From an uncultured Bacteroides sp. (lineage in GTDB: Bacteria; Bacteroidota; Bacteroidia; Cytophagales; Cyclobacteriaceae): a stretch of DNA of 64,000 bases. Shown piece by piece: positions 51,819 through 61,607 of the stretch (positions within the stretch are counted from its first letter, which is position 1; the number at the start of each line of letters is the position of its first letter). The notes beneath the pieces were generated by a model, which worked only from the letters and a program-made list of their open reading frames with translations, searched no databases and was not told the origin of the DNA. A program made the position numbers and the translations under genes. Location: positions 124,001-188,000 of the forward strand of contig CABHOV010000073.1 of the NCBI GenBank assembly GCA_902168185.1. The letters run 5' to 3'.

Positions 51819-52928
51819 ATGAGAAAGTATATAGATCAGTTTTCGCGATTTTTTGTAGGGGCATTATTTATTTTTTCAGGATTGATCAAGCTGAACGATC
51901 CGATTGGTACTGAAATAAAGATGGAGGAGTACTTCGAAGTATTCGCCGAAGACTTCGGTTCTTTCTTCCTTTTCTTCAAGTCATACGCCATGGAGATTGG
52001 TTTTATTATGATCGTTCTCGAAGTAGTGCTGGGCATTGCTTTACTGATCAACTATAGGGTGAGAATAACCTCTGTCATTTTGTTAGCGCTCATCATCTTC
52101 TTTACGTTCCTGACATTCTACTCTGCATACTTTAACAAAGTAACAGACTGCGGTTGCTTTGGTGATGCTATTAAACTTACTCCCTGGCAATCGTTTACCA
52201 AAGACGTCATTCTTATCGTATTCATCTTGCATATATTTTGGTTTCGCGATAAGTATAAACCTGTGCTTCATACGAAGGAAGGACACGCTGTTATATTGGC
52301 CTCAACCATTATATGTATAGTATTGGGGATCTACGCGATCAAACATTTACCTTTTATCGACTTCAGGCCCTATAGAATTGGAAATAACATTCCACAACAG
52401 ATGCAGCCGCAAGAGCAGCCTGTATTTGAATATGTATTTCAACGGAAGGATAACGGAGAAGAGGTTCATTCTGAAAAGTACCTTACCGATACACTGGCCT
52501 ATAAGTATATAAGTGTTCGCCAGACCAATGAAGATAAAACAAAGGCGAAGATCACCGATTATTCTGTTTCAAGTCTGGAAGGTGAAGATGTGACACAAAG
52601 TACATTCGAAGGAAAGAAACTATTCTTTGTGATCTATGATGCCACCAAAGCATCGGGAGAAAATATGGATAAGATTCGCCAGCTTGTAAAAGACCTTGAT
52701 GGTAAAGTTGAAATGATGGTGCTGACCGCTTCAAGCTCGGAGCAATTCGAAAGTTTCCGTCACGAATATCAATTGGCGGTGCCGTATTATTTTGTTGATG
52801 CTACCGTACTTAAAACCATCGTGCGCTCTAATCCGGGCATAACGTTGTGGCAAGACGGAACAGTAAAAGGCATGTGGCACCATAATGATACACCAACCGC
52901 TTCGGAGGTGTTAGATTTATTGAAGTAG
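51819..52928 (+). CDS. BT_3928-type DoxX/MauE-like membrane protein
   Basis: Protein of 369 aa. The N-terminal 180 residues form four helices of the DoxX/MauE kind (FFVGALFIFSGLIKLNDP, MIVLEVVLGIALL), with a CGCF motif in a loop (VTDCGCFGDAIKLTP), then a thioredoxin-like or redox-sensor-like soluble part from about 240 (VEMMVLTASSSEQFESF, LWQDGTVKGMWHHND). The CGCF pair and the paired folds suggest disulfide or quinone chemistry. It lies in the folP-DUF1599-DoxX gene neighbourhood conserved in Bacteroidota. Confidence 0.88.
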   Translation: MRKYIDQFSRFFVGALFIFSGLIKLNDPIGTEIKMEEYFEVFAEDFGSFFLFFKSYAMEIGFIMIVLEVVLGIALLINYRVRITSVILLALIIFFTFLTFYSAYFNKVTDCGCFGDAIKLTPWQSFTKDVILIVFILHIFWFRDKYKPVLHTKEGHAVILASTIICIVLGIYAIKHLPFIDFRPYRIGNNIPQQMQPQEQPVFEYVFQRKDNGEEVHSEKYLTDTLAYKYISVRQTNEDKTKAKITDYSVSSLEGEDVTQSTFEGKKLFFVIYDATKASGENMDKIRQLVKDLDGKVEMMVLTASSSEQFESFRHEYQLAVPYYFVDATVLKTIVRSNPGITLWQDGTVKGMWHHNDTPTASEVLDLLK

Positions 52929-52995
52929 TCCCAAAGAACAGGAACTGGAGTATATATGTGTTTCTATACATATACTTTCCAGTGCTCATAATAGA

Positions 52996-53496
52996 ATGAA
53001 GATATATCTTATAGGAATGCCGGGTTCTGGTAAATCAACGCTGGGTAAACCACTGGCAAGTGAATTGGGTATTCCTTTCGTTGACCAGGATAAAGAGATT
53101 GAAGACCGCGAAGGCAAGACTGTAAAGGAAATTTTTGCCTCGTTAGGAGAAGATCATTTCAGACAAACTGAGGCTCAGGTATTGCGCGAGTGGTCCGGAT
53201 CTGAAAAGAGTTTTGTAATGGCAACTGGTGGTGGATCGCCATGTTTTTATAATGGTATAGAGATAATCCGACAATCGGGGTTGAGTATATTTATAGATGT
53301 GTCCGTTGCAGAACTTTTAAAACGGGTAGGAGCAAATAAAGATCGCCCGTTGTTACATGCCAATGATTTAAAAGAGAAAGAAGAGCGCCTTGCAGGCCTA
53401 TATGAAAAACGCCTGCCGATCTATCGGCAGGCGCATATTATACTTCATCATCCAACACTAAAACATATGTTGGAAGCTATTCAGCTTAGAAAGTAA
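52996..53496 (+). CDS. aroK: shikimate kinase
   Basis: ATP-dependent kinase (166 aa) making shikimate 3-phosphate in aromatic amino-acid synthesis. Walker A is GMPGSGKST at residues 7-15, followed by DQDKEIEDREGKTVKEIF for shikimate binding and MATGGGSPCF (the GGG motif), with an LID region around RDRP-like KDRPLL. Normal size. The 3' end overlaps the convergent porin gene by 11 bp, and its codons 139-146 carry a terminator for that gene. A short imperfect hairpin lies upstream at 52944-52983. Confidence 0.95.
   Translation: MKIYLIGMPGSGKSTLGKPLASELGIPFVDQDKEIEDREGKTVKEIFASLGEDHFRQTEAQVLREWSGSEKSFVMATGGGSPCFYNGIEIIRQSGLSIFIDVSVAELLKRVGANKDRPLLHANDLKEKEERLAGLYEKRLPIYRQAHIILHHPTLKHMLEAIQLRK
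53405..53433 (-). terminator. intrinsic terminator embedded in aroK, serving the convergent porin
   Basis: CGCCTGCCGA (53410-53419) and TCGGCAGGCG (53424-53433) make a perfect 10-bp GC-rich stem with a 4-nt loop. On the minus strand the stem is followed by TTTTT (complement of 53405-53409). It is positioned 53 bp beyond the stop of the porin gene (53486) and inside the aroK reading frame. Confidence 0.8.
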
Positions 53497-54997
53497 AACC
53501 GAATGTGATCATAGACGTAAGCGCCTTGTTTTCAATCTTCACGATCGGTTCAGTGAAGTTATTTAATGTATAGGGACTATAAAAATTATCTGCAGAGCGA
53601 CTGATGAGTGCAAAGTCTGCAGAGAATTTTTTCAGTCTTACACCCACGCCTCCACTTACGGTTGTTATTTTATTGTCAAGGTTGTCGTTTTTAAACGTGC
53701 TGCCTTGAACGTTATACCCTCCACGCAAACGGAATATATTATATCTGAATTCGGCACCGATACGATAATTATACACTGCACTATAGACCGACTTGATCTC
53801 ATCGTTCTCACTGGTGAATGAAATTCCGGATATATCTGAACTATAGCGTGCTTTGGCAGGATTCGTCCGCTCTACATCAGCAGTAATAAATCCATACTTT
53901 GATATAAACGCAACACCTGCACTCAGCTTTAATGGTGTGGTAAGGTTGTATTCAGATGTTACGATATCAGTAGAAGCACTCTCATCGTTGAGGTTCGTAT
54001 ACTTTTGTCCATCCCAATAATCATAATCATTCCAACTCGTGCTCATGGAAGCATCATAATTTTCAGTAATCTGATAGTACGTTGGAGAAGTGAATGACAA
54101 GCCGATTTGCAGGAAATCGAAAGGCCGTGCAATAGCACCTATAGTCACGTTAACTCCAGATCCGCGAATATTCAAATTTTCGGAAAGCTGCATACTTTGA
54201 ATAGTATCGGAGTCAAGGTATGACTCGCTAAAAGTCTTTTGTGATTTATAGCGAAGCGTTGATATACCCAAGCCCCCACCAAAAAAGATCTTGTCTTTAA
54301 AGTTTGCTCCATACGAAAAATTCCATTGATAGGAAGTTCCCTTTGTTAAGATTTCCTCCTGTTGATCCGATGCGATGGGTGCATCCGTGAAGTATTCATC
54401 TTCGGGTCTATTAGGGTCAAGAATCGAAGTGGGCCCGATAAGGTAATTATAGTATGCTAATCCGGTTGGTGTATTATATTGATAGTCACCTTCGTTGAAT
54501 TGATCGGGCGTGTCGCCATTCGCTTGCTCGATAAAATAGTCGATAATAGAATTTTGTTCATTTCGGCCTCGATATATAGTTGAGCGATTAAAATCATTCA
54601 CGCGCGAAAAGCTTATCCCCAATGATCCGCCACGGAAATCCCTGCTATCATCATCACGGCCCATGTGCATCACATAGCTTATTCCAGGAATGTTAAATTT
54701 CGAAGTGCTTTCGTTCGTTGGTGTATTATTGAATTGAGCTTTCGTATCATAAAACGTAAGCGCAGGTGTAAATGTGAATTCTGAACGGTTATACATTCCT
54801 AATCCCGCAGGATTTGATAATGCAGAACTATAGTCGCCACCCAACGCAGTTTGTGTTCCGCCAAGGCCGAGTATACGCGCACTTCCGGCAGGTTGTGTCC
54901 TACTAAAAAGCAGCGCAGACTCCGAATAGCTCTGCGCCCAGGCAAAATTTATGGACAAAAGAATAACACTCAGGATTATCCCAATATTTTTTTTCAT
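53486..54997 (-). CDS. OMPP1/FadL-like outer membrane protein
   Basis: Outer-membrane beta-barrel of 503 aa. Signal peptide (IGIILSVILLSINFAWAQ), then the FadL/TodX start pattern SALLFSRTQPAGSARILGLG, TALGGDYSSALSNPAGL and the many alternating strands (YRIGAEFRYNIFRLRGGYN), ending in an aromatic C-terminus TFGFTF, which suits Bam recognition. FadL-type proteins carry hydrophobic substrates through the outer membrane; the substrate is unknown. Its terminator lies inside aroK. Confidence 0.9.
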   Translation of the reverse strand: MKKNIGIILSVILLSINFAWAQSYSESALLFSRTQPAGSARILGLGGTQTALGGDYSSALSNPAGLGMYNRSEFTFTPALTFYDTKAQFNNTPTNESTSKFNIPGISYVMHMGRDDDSRDFRGGSLGISFSRVNDFNRSTIYRGRNEQNSIIDYFIEQANGDTPDQFNEGDYQYNTPTGLAYYNYLIGPTSILDPNRPEDEYFTDAPIASDQQEEILTKGTSYQWNFSYGANFKDKIFFGGGLGISTLRYKSQKTFSESYLDSDTIQSMQLSENLNIRGSGVNVTIGAIARPFDFLQIGLSFTSPTYYQITENYDASMSTSWNDYDYWDGQKYTNLNDESASTDIVTSEYNLTTPLKLSAGVAFISKYGFITADVERTNPAKARYSSDISGISFTSENDEIKSVYSAVYNYRIGAEFRYNIFRLRGGYNVQGSTFKNDNLDNKITTVSGGVGVRLKKFSADFALISRSADNFYSPYTLNNFTEPIVKIENKALTSMITFGFTF

Positions 54998-55024
54998 TAC
55001 AAAAAAGGATTCAGTTTTTACAAA

Positions 55025-56152
55025 TCAGTTTCTGGTTCTGCCGCGTGATCCACCAGAAGATGAACCACCAGATGAAGAGCCACTGCTTCTACCACCACCA
55101 TCGAAAGAAGAACTGCTTCTGGATGGAGGAGTATAGGTGTTGTTAGAGCGATTGTTATCAAACGAATTGCTGCTGCTTCTTGATGGAGTACTCCAGTTCG
55201 TATTGTTGTTAGAACTGTTCTGCGTTGTGCCAGAGCCTGATGAAGAGCTTCTGCTTCTCCATGATCTGTTATAGTACTCGTTGTTATTTGAAGAGTTGCT
55301 GTTGTTTGTTGATAACGATGGAGTTCTTCCGCTTGTGCTCGTTGTAGTATTAGTGGTGCTACGTCCTGCTTCTGTCGAGCGCGTACGGGATGTGTTATAG
55401 CGCTCGCTGGATACCATGGTATTGCTACGTCCTGCACCTCCACGTTTGCCATACGATACATTGCGGCCACTACCCTCTCCGTTGTTAACGATCACGACTG
55501 TTGAAGGATATCCTCCATAATAACCGGAACCGTAATAAGAAGGTCCCCAAGCTGAAGCCCATGAGCCACCACAATAAGGTCTGTTCCAGTAATTATAGTT
55601 TCCTCCCCATCCGTAGTTCCATGAACTTCCCCAGTAGTAACTGAAGGATGTAGACCAACCACTGTTATTCCAGTATGGATCATACCATGGGCTGTAGGCA
55701 GCATTGTTATATCCGTAATACGGGCTGTTCCAGTTATTGATGGAAGGACCAAAATATGCTGAGTTATACCATGGGTTAGAATACCAGGAATTGAAATTAT
55801 TATTCCAGTTGTTCAGATTGCTGGTAGTCTGGTATTGATAATCATTCAGATAATAATCCTGATTATCTTCTTGTGCTACTTCTGCATTGGAACGTGCCGC
55901 AAATTCCGGATTCACGTTGCGTGCAGAATAGCTGTCAGTAGGATTGACATAACTGTCATTCGCATCCGACACTTCTTCCATTTTTTTAGTTTTCTTCTCA
56001 GTAGCGGCGTAGGCTTGTTGCTCTGCTGCTTGTTGTTCTTTCAGCTTCGCGCGATCCTTGCTGTTAAAGTACATATCGTCATTTTCGACCTGCGCAAAAG
56101 CTGCGGAGGCGAAAACTACTAATCCTAAGCTTAATAATATCTTGGTTTTCAT
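55025..56152 (-). CDS. secreted Tyr/Asn/Trp-rich low-complexity protein
   Basis: Exported protein of 375 aa. The start at 56152 gives a clean signal peptide (KILLSLGLVVFASAAFAQ). Residues about 22-98 are charged and helical, 99-216 are extremely rich in Tyr, Asn, Trp, Ser and Gly (SPWYDPYWNNSGW, NYWNRPYCGGSW), and 228-375 are Ser/Arg/Asn/Gly repeats (RSSSNSFDNNRSNN, ending GGSRGRTRN). It has no known domain. Composition is that of an adhesive or structural secreted protein. It is divergent from proS, 153 bp away. Confidence 0.75.
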   Translation of the reverse strand: MKTKILLSLGLVVFASAAFAQVENDDMYFNSKDRAKLKEQQAAEQQAYAATEKKTKKMEEVSDANDSYVNPTDSYSARNVNPEFAARSNAEVAQEDNQDYYLNDYQYQTTSNLNNWNNNFNSWYSNPWYNSAYFGPSINNWNSPYYGYNNAAYSPWYDPYWNNSGWSTSFSYYWGSSWNYGWGGNYNYWNRPYCGGSWASAWGPSYYGSGYYGGYPSTVVIVNNGEGSGRNVSYGKRGGAGRSNTMVSSERYNTSRTRSTEAGRSTTNTTTSTSGRTPSLSTNNSNSSNNNEYYNRSWRSRSSSSGSGTTQNSSNNNTNWSTPSRSSSNSFDNNRSNNTYTPPSRSSSSFDGGGRSSGSSSGGSSSGGSRGRTRN

Positions 56153-56235
56153 AGCGCCTTTTGAGTTTGTGTCTACAATCCTAACAATCATTAAACGGAA
56201 AACAGTTCGGATTTGTGTTGATAAAGCTACAAAAA

Positions 56236-56269
56236 TTAGCCAGTATTTAATCCGGTAAAATTATATTTG
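56236..56269 (+). promoter_or_regulatory. possible proS promoter
   Basis: TATATTTG (56262-56269) matches the Bacteroidota -7 box TANNTTTG, 36 bp upstream of the proS ATG. The -33 element is poor: TTAG at 56236-56239 with a 22-base spacer. The -7 match and position are the evidence. Confidence 0.35.
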
Positions 56270-56305
56270 CCGTTCGATACAAAAATAAACAATAATTATA
56301 CCAGC

Positions 56306-57784
56306 ATGGCGAAAGAACTCACAAGCCGAAATGAAGATTACTCCACATGGTACAACGAACTCGTGAAGAAGGCCGACCTGGCTGAACACTCGGATGTTCG
56401 CGGATGCATGGTAATCAAACCCTATGGCTATTCCATCTGGGAAAAGATGCAGCAGGCGCTTGACAAAATGTTCAAGGACACCGGACATTCTAACGCTTAC
56501 TTTCCGCTGTTCGTACCAAAACATTTGTTTGAGGCAGAGGAACAAAATGCTGAAGGCTTTGCGAAAGAATGTGCCATCGTAACGCATTATCGCCTGAAAG
56601 CTGACCCACAGAATAAAGGAAAATTGATTGTTGATCCGGATGCTCAGCTCGATGAAGAATTGGTAGTTCGCCCTACGAGTGAAGCGATCATCTGGAGTAC
56701 TTATAAAAAATGGATTCAATCCTATCGTGATCTTCCTATACTTGTCAATCAGTGGGCGAACGTTGTTCGCTGGGAAATGCGTACACGTCTTTTCCTTCGT
56801 ACAGCAGAATTTCTGTGGCAGGAAGGTCATACGGCACATGCTACAGCAAACGAAGCTGTAAAAGAAACAACGCAGATGCTGGATGTTTATGCAGAATTTG
56901 CTGAAAACTTTATGGCGTTGCCTGTGGTGAAAGGAAGAAAATCAGAAGGTGAAAAATTTCCGGGAGCTATAGATACATATTGCATCGAAGCGATGATGCA
57001 GGATGGTAAAGCATTGCAAGCGGGTACATCACATTTTCTCGGACAGAACTTCGCGAAAGCATTCAACGTGCAGTTTACAAATCGTGATGGCAAACTCGAT
57101 TACGTGTGGGGAACTTCATGGGGTGTAAGTACACGTCTGATGGGTGCACTGATCATGGCGCACTCCGATGATGATGGCCTCGTGTTGCCTCCTAAGCTCG
57201 CTCCTATACATGTCGTGATTGTTCCAATCTTCAAAACTGAAGATGAGCTGAATAAAATTTCTGACAAGGTTCAGGAAATTTCCTCAGAGCTTCGTAAGCA
57301 AGGTTACACGGTGAAGTTTGATAATCGGGATACACATAAGCCTGGTTTCAAGTTTGCCGAATGGGAATTGAAAGGCGTACCGGTTCGTCTGGCTATCGGG
57401 CCACGCGATATGGAAAATGGTACAGTGGAGGTAGCACGCAGAGATACAAAAGAAAAGCAAGTAATGAAGCTTGACGAAGTGGCTGCACAAATTCCGAAAC
57501 TGCTGGATGATATTCAAAGCAACATATACCAGCGCGCCCTTAAATTTAAAGGTGAAGTAACAACGCAGGTTGATACATACGCAGATTTCAAAAAAGTGCT
57601 GGACGAAAAAGGTGGGTTTATATCTGCTCATTGGGACGGCACAAAGGAGACAGAGGCAGCTATAAAAGAAGAAACAAAAGCCACCATTCGCTGCATTCCA
57701 TTGGATGCCAAAGAAGAGGCTGGCGTATGCATGTATTCTGGTAAGCCTTCTACCAGACGTGTGTTGTTTGCGCGCGCTTATTGA
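56306..57784 (+). CDS. proS: prolyl-tRNA synthetase (archaeal/eukaryotic type)
   Basis: Class II aminoacyl-tRNA synthetase of 492 aa. It lacks the bacterial INS editing domain and matches the eukaryote/archaea-type ProRS found in Bacteroidota: [29 protein letters not shown] (motif 1), [10 protein letters not shown] (motif 2 area), [20 protein letters not shown] and [16 protein letters not shown] (motif 3), then an anticodon domain and a zinc-like tail ending RRVLFARAY. Start at 56306 (MAKELTSR); the frame from 56267 is an artefact of upstream open codons. Confidence 0.97.
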   Translation: MAKELTSRNEDYSTWYNELVKKADLAEHSDVRGCMVIKPYGYSIWEKMQQALDKMFKDTGHSNAYFPLFVPKHLFEAEEQNAEGFAKECAIVTHYRLKADPQNKGKLIVDPDAQLDEELVVRPTSEAIIWSTYKKWIQSYRDLPILVNQWANVVRWEMRTRLFLRTAEFLWQEGHTAHATANEAVKETTQMLDVYAEFAENFMALPVVKGRKSEGEKFPGAIDTYCIEAMMQDGKALQAGTSHFLGQNFAKAFNVQFTNRDGKLDYVWGTSWGVSTRLMGALIMAHSDDDGLVLPPKLAPIHVVIVPIFKTEDELNKISDKVQEISSELRKQGYTVKFDNRDTHKPGFKFAEWELKGVPVRLAIGPRDMENGTVEVARRDTKEKQVMKLDEVAAQIPKLLDDIQSNIYQRALKFKGEVTTQVDTYADFKKVLDEKGGFISAHWDGTKETEAAIKEETKATIRCIPLDAKEEAGVCMYSGKPSTRRVLFARAY

Positions 57785-57877
57785 TTGAAAGACTAAATAC
57801 TCAGGTGTTGATGTGCAATTGTTTGCTAAATAATCCGCACATTAGCATCTGAGATTATACTCAGACTCTCCCGCTTT

Positions 57878-58348
57878 ATGTTAATGTGGATTATTATACT
57901 GGCGCTCCTCCTGATAGGGCTCGGTCTTATTATTGTTGAGCTCGTATTCATTCCCGGAACGACTGTGGTGGGATTACTCGGATTAATTTTCACCGGAACC
58001 GGAGTTATCATTACCTATAATCACTTTGGAAGTGACGTTGGTTTCTATGTGCTGATAAGTACATTGGTCACCACATTGGTTGCACTGTTCTATAGTTTTC
58101 GAACGGGAGCGTGGACAAGATTTTCTTTGAAGTCATCGAGTGATAGTAAAGTAAACGAAGGAATACTGAACGGTCTTCACATCGGTGATGAAGGTGTCAC
58201 CATTTCAACACTTCGTCCGATTGGAAAAGCCGAGTTTGGCACTGAAACTTTCGAAGTAAAAACGTTGGGAAATTATGTTGAACAAGGTCAACGCGTAAAG
58301 ATCACGCAGATATATTCCAACCAAATTGTTGTAGAACCTATTAATTAA
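57878..58348 (+). CDS. NfeD-like membrane protein
   Basis: Protein of 156 aa with two or three N-terminal helices ([38 protein letters not shown]) and a C-terminal OB-like domain ([35 protein letters not shown]). This short form resembles the NfeD1b group, which lacks the protease part. It is 10 bp upstream of the flotillin gene; NfeD and flotillin are standard partners that organise membrane domains. An ATG two codons further is an alternative start. Confidence 0.9.
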   Translation: MLMWIIILALLLIGLGLIIVELVFIPGTTVVGLLGLIFTGTGVIITYNHFGSDVGFYVLISTLVTTLVALFYSFRTGAWTRFSLKSSSDSKVNEGILNGLHIGDEGVTISTLRPIGKAEFGTETFEVKTLGNYVEQGQRVKITQIYSNQIVVEPIN

Positions 58349-58358
58349 TATATACCCT

Positions 58359-59366
58359 ATGGAAGCAGCTGCTTTACTCATTTTAGTTTTTGGCGGGATT
58401 ATCCTGTTCTTTTTGTTTCTGTATTTTGTGCCGGTAAATCTTTGGATCACAGCAATATTTTCGAATGTTAAAGTCGGTTTGCTTGAACTCGTCTTTATGC
58501 GCATCCGGAAAGTGCCACCAAGAATCATCGTTGAGTCTATGATCACATCAACAAAAGCCGGACTTCAACTCACAACCTCTGAACTTGAAACACACTTTCT
58601 GGCAGGTGGAAATGTACCCAATGTAATTCGTGCGTTAATCTCTGCAGACAAAGCAAATATTAGTCTGAGCTTTAAACAAGCTACGGCAATTGATCTTGCA
58701 GGTCGCGATGTTTTTCAGGCTGTGCAGATCTCAGTAAATCCGAAAGTAATCACAACACCAAAGGTAGCGGCAGTGGCATCCGATGGTATACAATTGATCG
58801 CAGTGGCGCGGGTAACGGTTCGTGCGAGTATAGCGCAGTTGGTAGGTGGTGCTGGTGAAGATACAATTCTGGCACGTGTCGGTGAAGGTATAGTTTCATC
58901 TATAGGTTCTGCAAAATCCCATAAGGAAGTATTGGAGAGTCCTGATAAAATTTCAAAGCTCGTTTTGTCACGTGGACTGGATGCAGGTACTGCATTTGAA
59001 ATTCTCTCTATCGATATAGCAGATGTAGATGTAGGCGCTAACATTGGTGCTAAACTTCAGATCGATCAGGCAACAGCCGATTTAAAAGTTGCCGAAGCAA
59101 AAGCAGAAGAACGCAGAGCGATGGCCGTAGCCCTTGAGCAGGAAATGAAAGCAAAAGGACAGGAAGCACGTGCAAAAGTTATTGAAGCAGAAGCTGAAAT
59201 TCCAAAAGCAATAGCAGAAGCTTTTGTGAGAGGTAATCTTGGTGTTATGGATTATTACAAAATGCAAAACGTACAATCTGATACTGAAATGCGCCAGGCT
59301 ATATCTGGTTCAGGTAAAGGCACTCAACCTTCAGGTGCTGGTACAGGTGGTCCGAAGAAAGAGTAA
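58359..59366 (+). CDS. floA: flotillin-like protein FloA
   Basis: Membrane scaffold of 335 aa in the FloA/UPF0365 group. A single N-terminal hairpin helix ([20 protein letters not shown]) is followed by a PHB domain ([40 protein letters not shown]) and an Ala/Glu-rich coiled coil with [19 protein letters not shown], ending in MDYYKMQN and a short Gly/Pro-rich tail. Flotillins assemble functional membrane microdomains. Co-encoded with the NfeD-like gene. Confidence 0.95.
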   Translation: MEAAALLILVFGGIILFFLFLYFVPVNLWITAIFSNVKVGLLELVFMRIRKVPPRIIVESMITSTKAGLQLTTSELETHFLAGGNVPNVIRALISADKANISLSFKQATAIDLAGRDVFQAVQISVNPKVITTPKVAAVASDGIQLIAVARVTVRASIAQLVGGAGEDTILARVGEGIVSSIGSAKSHKEVLESPDKISKLVLSRGLDAGTAFEILSIDIADVDVGANIGAKLQIDQATADLKVAEAKAEERRAMAVALEQEMKAKGQEARAKVIEAEAEIPKAIAEAFVRGNLGVMDYYKMQNVQSDTEMRQAISGSGKGTQPSGAGTGGPKKE

Positions 59367-59384
59367 TCTTATATATACTTCTTA

Positions 59385-59424
59385 TAAAAAATCCCTGGCT
59401 ATATTTTATAGTCAGGGATTTTTT
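59385..59424. terminator. bidirectional intrinsic terminator
   Basis: ATCCCTG (59391-59397) pairs with CAGGGAT (59413-59419), extended inward by G-T, C-G, T-A, A-T and T-A pairs to a 5-nt loop. Five A lie on the left, five T on the right. Placed between floA (plus) and the WG-repeat gene (minus). Confidence 0.9.
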
Positions 59425-59438
59425 GTGTGGATTGAAAT

Positions 59439-61556
59439 TTAATTTTTGAAGTCTGTCCAGAGTGATTTTTTCTGTGCAATGAAAAAGTCATTGAACGAGT
59501 CGTATTGGATATAGTCATACATCAATGGAATCGTGCTGATACCCTGCACGGTGATTACGCCATATTTACCATCACGTTCTACAATGGCGAATCCCTTTCC
59601 TGCATCTTGCAGCGTCCTATATTTAGGTTGAATAAGTATTCTTCCTGTGCTTTCGGCCAACCCCTGTAAACCATTCGTCTGGATAAGGAAATTTTTAGTA
59701 GGCAATAATTCAACATGCTGATATCGGATGGGGAGTAAAACTTTGCCAGTCTTATCAATTATACCCCAGGCTTGTTGTTGCCGTACGAGCGCGATGCCAT
59801 CCTTAAAAGAAGTTACTTCATCATATACGGGCTGAATGGCAATTTGATCCTGGCGATTAATATAGCCCCACCGACCGCGAATCATGGCAGGCGCCAATCC
59901 CTCACTATATTTAGCAACACCTTCATACCGGTTTGCAATCCGAAGCCTTCCCTGTGAGTCGATAAAACCATACTTGCCATTTTTGCGGATCGCACGAAAT
60001 CCTTCACTCTCTTCGTAGATCTTTTCAATATCATCAGGGTATATCTGACGATCTACAATTCTTCCATCCAGACCAATTTTCCAAATAGTGCCGGAAGGAA
60101 GGTATTCAAGTATATGGTCTGGAAATACTTCAATTCGATTTTCTGTAAAGTAGATTGTATTGCCGGTTATTGATCGAAGTGATTTTCGTTGTGGAGATGC
60201 TTCAACGAATTTGTCAGGAGTTATAACGGTAAGTCTACTGGGGCGTGGAGATACAATCCATTCTTCCTTCATGTTAATAATGCCCTGTTGTCCGTGAAAT
60301 TTAACCACGGCGAGATCATATTTGATCTGAAGCAAAGAGTCATATACACATGAAATTATCTCCTTGCCTTTAGCATCTATAGCACCTGCAGATCCTTTAC
60401 TGCGAACAGCGAAATACTGTTCATGAAGAGGCTTTAGGTCTTCATATACTTTAGTGGTGAGTCGTGTACCGGTGCTGTCCAGCAATGTCCAATTGTTTTT
60501 AAACCCTTGACGTTGGTTTGCTAAAATGAATTTGCCATCGAACAATACCGTATCGTAAGCGGGTTGCACAAGAAGTTTACCTTGCCTGTTAATTACGCCC
60601 GATTTTCGATTGAGCGTAACGATAGCTTTGTCGCGTATAAAATTTCCAATACTTGAAAATGCAGTGGAGGCAATGGGTTTTAGTTGTTGATCGGTAAGCT
60701 CTACCAGTTCTCCCTTTGTGATTTTTAAAAGATCTTTGTCAACAGGTGCTATAGAATCTGCGAGATGTTTTTGGAGTAGCTTGTTCTTCCCGTCCAGAAA
60801 TTCCCATACATGTGGTTCTCGAACCTTTACCTTGCCATCTTCAAGTATAGCTATAGATTGATATTTAAGCGGGACACTGATATTACCATCCCGATCAATC
60901 ACACCTTGTTGCGTTCCCTGATAAATGACAGCGTGATTTTTTGTGAAGGGAGAAATTTTGTCAATCGTAAATCCTAAAACCTGTTTGCCTCCATCTGTAA
61001 AGAGGGCGAGTTTATTTTCAAAATTCTCAACAGCAAAACGCAGGTTCCCGATAGGGTATATATTTTGATATTGTTGTGGAATAATGGTGCGATTATCAAA
61101 GTCGATCAATCCATATTTATACTGGTTGCCAATCTTGGTGAACACTACGGCACGGAGAGGATATACCCTGATGCCATCATATTCAAATGGAATTACTTCT
61201 CTGCCGGAAAGACTCACGCATCCCGTAAGGACGCGAAGCGAATACGAAGAGTTTTTCTTCGCGATGAACAGCGATCCGTTGCCTGGTATAAGTTCATCAT
61301 AATCATTTTTAGTGATCCGGTGATTGTTCGTACTGATCAGGCCCCAGTGTCCGTTGAGTTTATAGCCCGTTGCATTTTCTACTACCGAAAAATTGCCGTC
61401 ACTCCATCCCAATGCATCATACTGAGCGGGAATAACAATTTTTCCTTGACTGTCCTTTAAGCCTGCTTTACCATTCTCTGTAAATACACTGAAATTATTG
61501 GCTGCTGAAAAAAATGCTATCAGCAAAAACCAAAGAGTACAACTCGCTGCCTTCAT
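59439..61556 (-). CDS. WG-repeat (KWG) protein
   Basis: Exported protein of 705 aa with a signal peptide (KAASCTLWFLLIAFFSAANN; start at 61556, three codons after an earlier ATG). The rest is a chain of WG repeats of about 35-45 residues: GKAGLKDSQGKIVIPAQYD, GLISTNNHRITKNDYDE, GYINRQDQIAIQPVYDE, GVITVQGISTIPLMYD. Such repeats form a beta-solenoid or propeller-like surface and occur widely in Bacteroidota and Leptospira. No catalytic motif is visible. Alone in its transcription unit. Confidence 0.92.
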   Translation of the reverse strand: MKAASCTLWFLLIAFFSAANNFSVFTENGKAGLKDSQGKIVIPAQYDALGWSDGNFSVVENATGYKLNGHWGLISTNNHRITKNDYDELIPGNGSLFIAKKNSSYSLRVLTGCVSLSGREVIPFEYDGIRVYPLRAVVFTKIGNQYKYGLIDFDNRTIIPQQYQNIYPIGNLRFAVENFENKLALFTDGGKQVLGFTIDKISPFTKNHAVIYQGTQQGVIDRDGNISVPLKYQSIAILEDGKVKVREPHVWEFLDGKNKLLQKHLADSIAPVDKDLLKITKGELVELTDQQLKPIASTAFSSIGNFIRDKAIVTLNRKSGVINRQGKLLVQPAYDTVLFDGKFILANQRQGFKNNWTLLDSTGTRLTTKVYEDLKPLHEQYFAVRSKGSAGAIDAKGKEIISCVYDSLLQIKYDLAVVKFHGQQGIINMKEEWIVSPRPSRLTVITPDKFVEASPQRKSLRSITGNTIYFTENRIEVFPDHILEYLPSGTIWKIGLDGRIVDRQIYPDDIEKIYEESEGFRAIRKNGKYGFIDSQGRLRIANRYEGVAKYSEGLAPAMIRGRWGYINRQDQIAIQPVYDEVTSFKDGIALVRQQQAWGIIDKTGKVLLPIRYQHVELLPTKNFLIQTNGLQGLAESTGRILIQPKYRTLQDAGKGFAIVERDGKYGVITVQGISTIPLMYDYIQYDSFNDFFIAQKKSLWTDFKN

Positions 61557-61607
61557 CACATGCAAAGTTAGAAAGCATAAATGGAAACAGGCGTTTTTTT
61601 TCTCGTA

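Noticed and set aside
55018-55752. Overlapping minus-strand frames in the Tyr/Asn-rich gene
   Set aside because: Shadow frames of low-complexity sequence; only the 375-aa frame has a signal peptide and proper composition.
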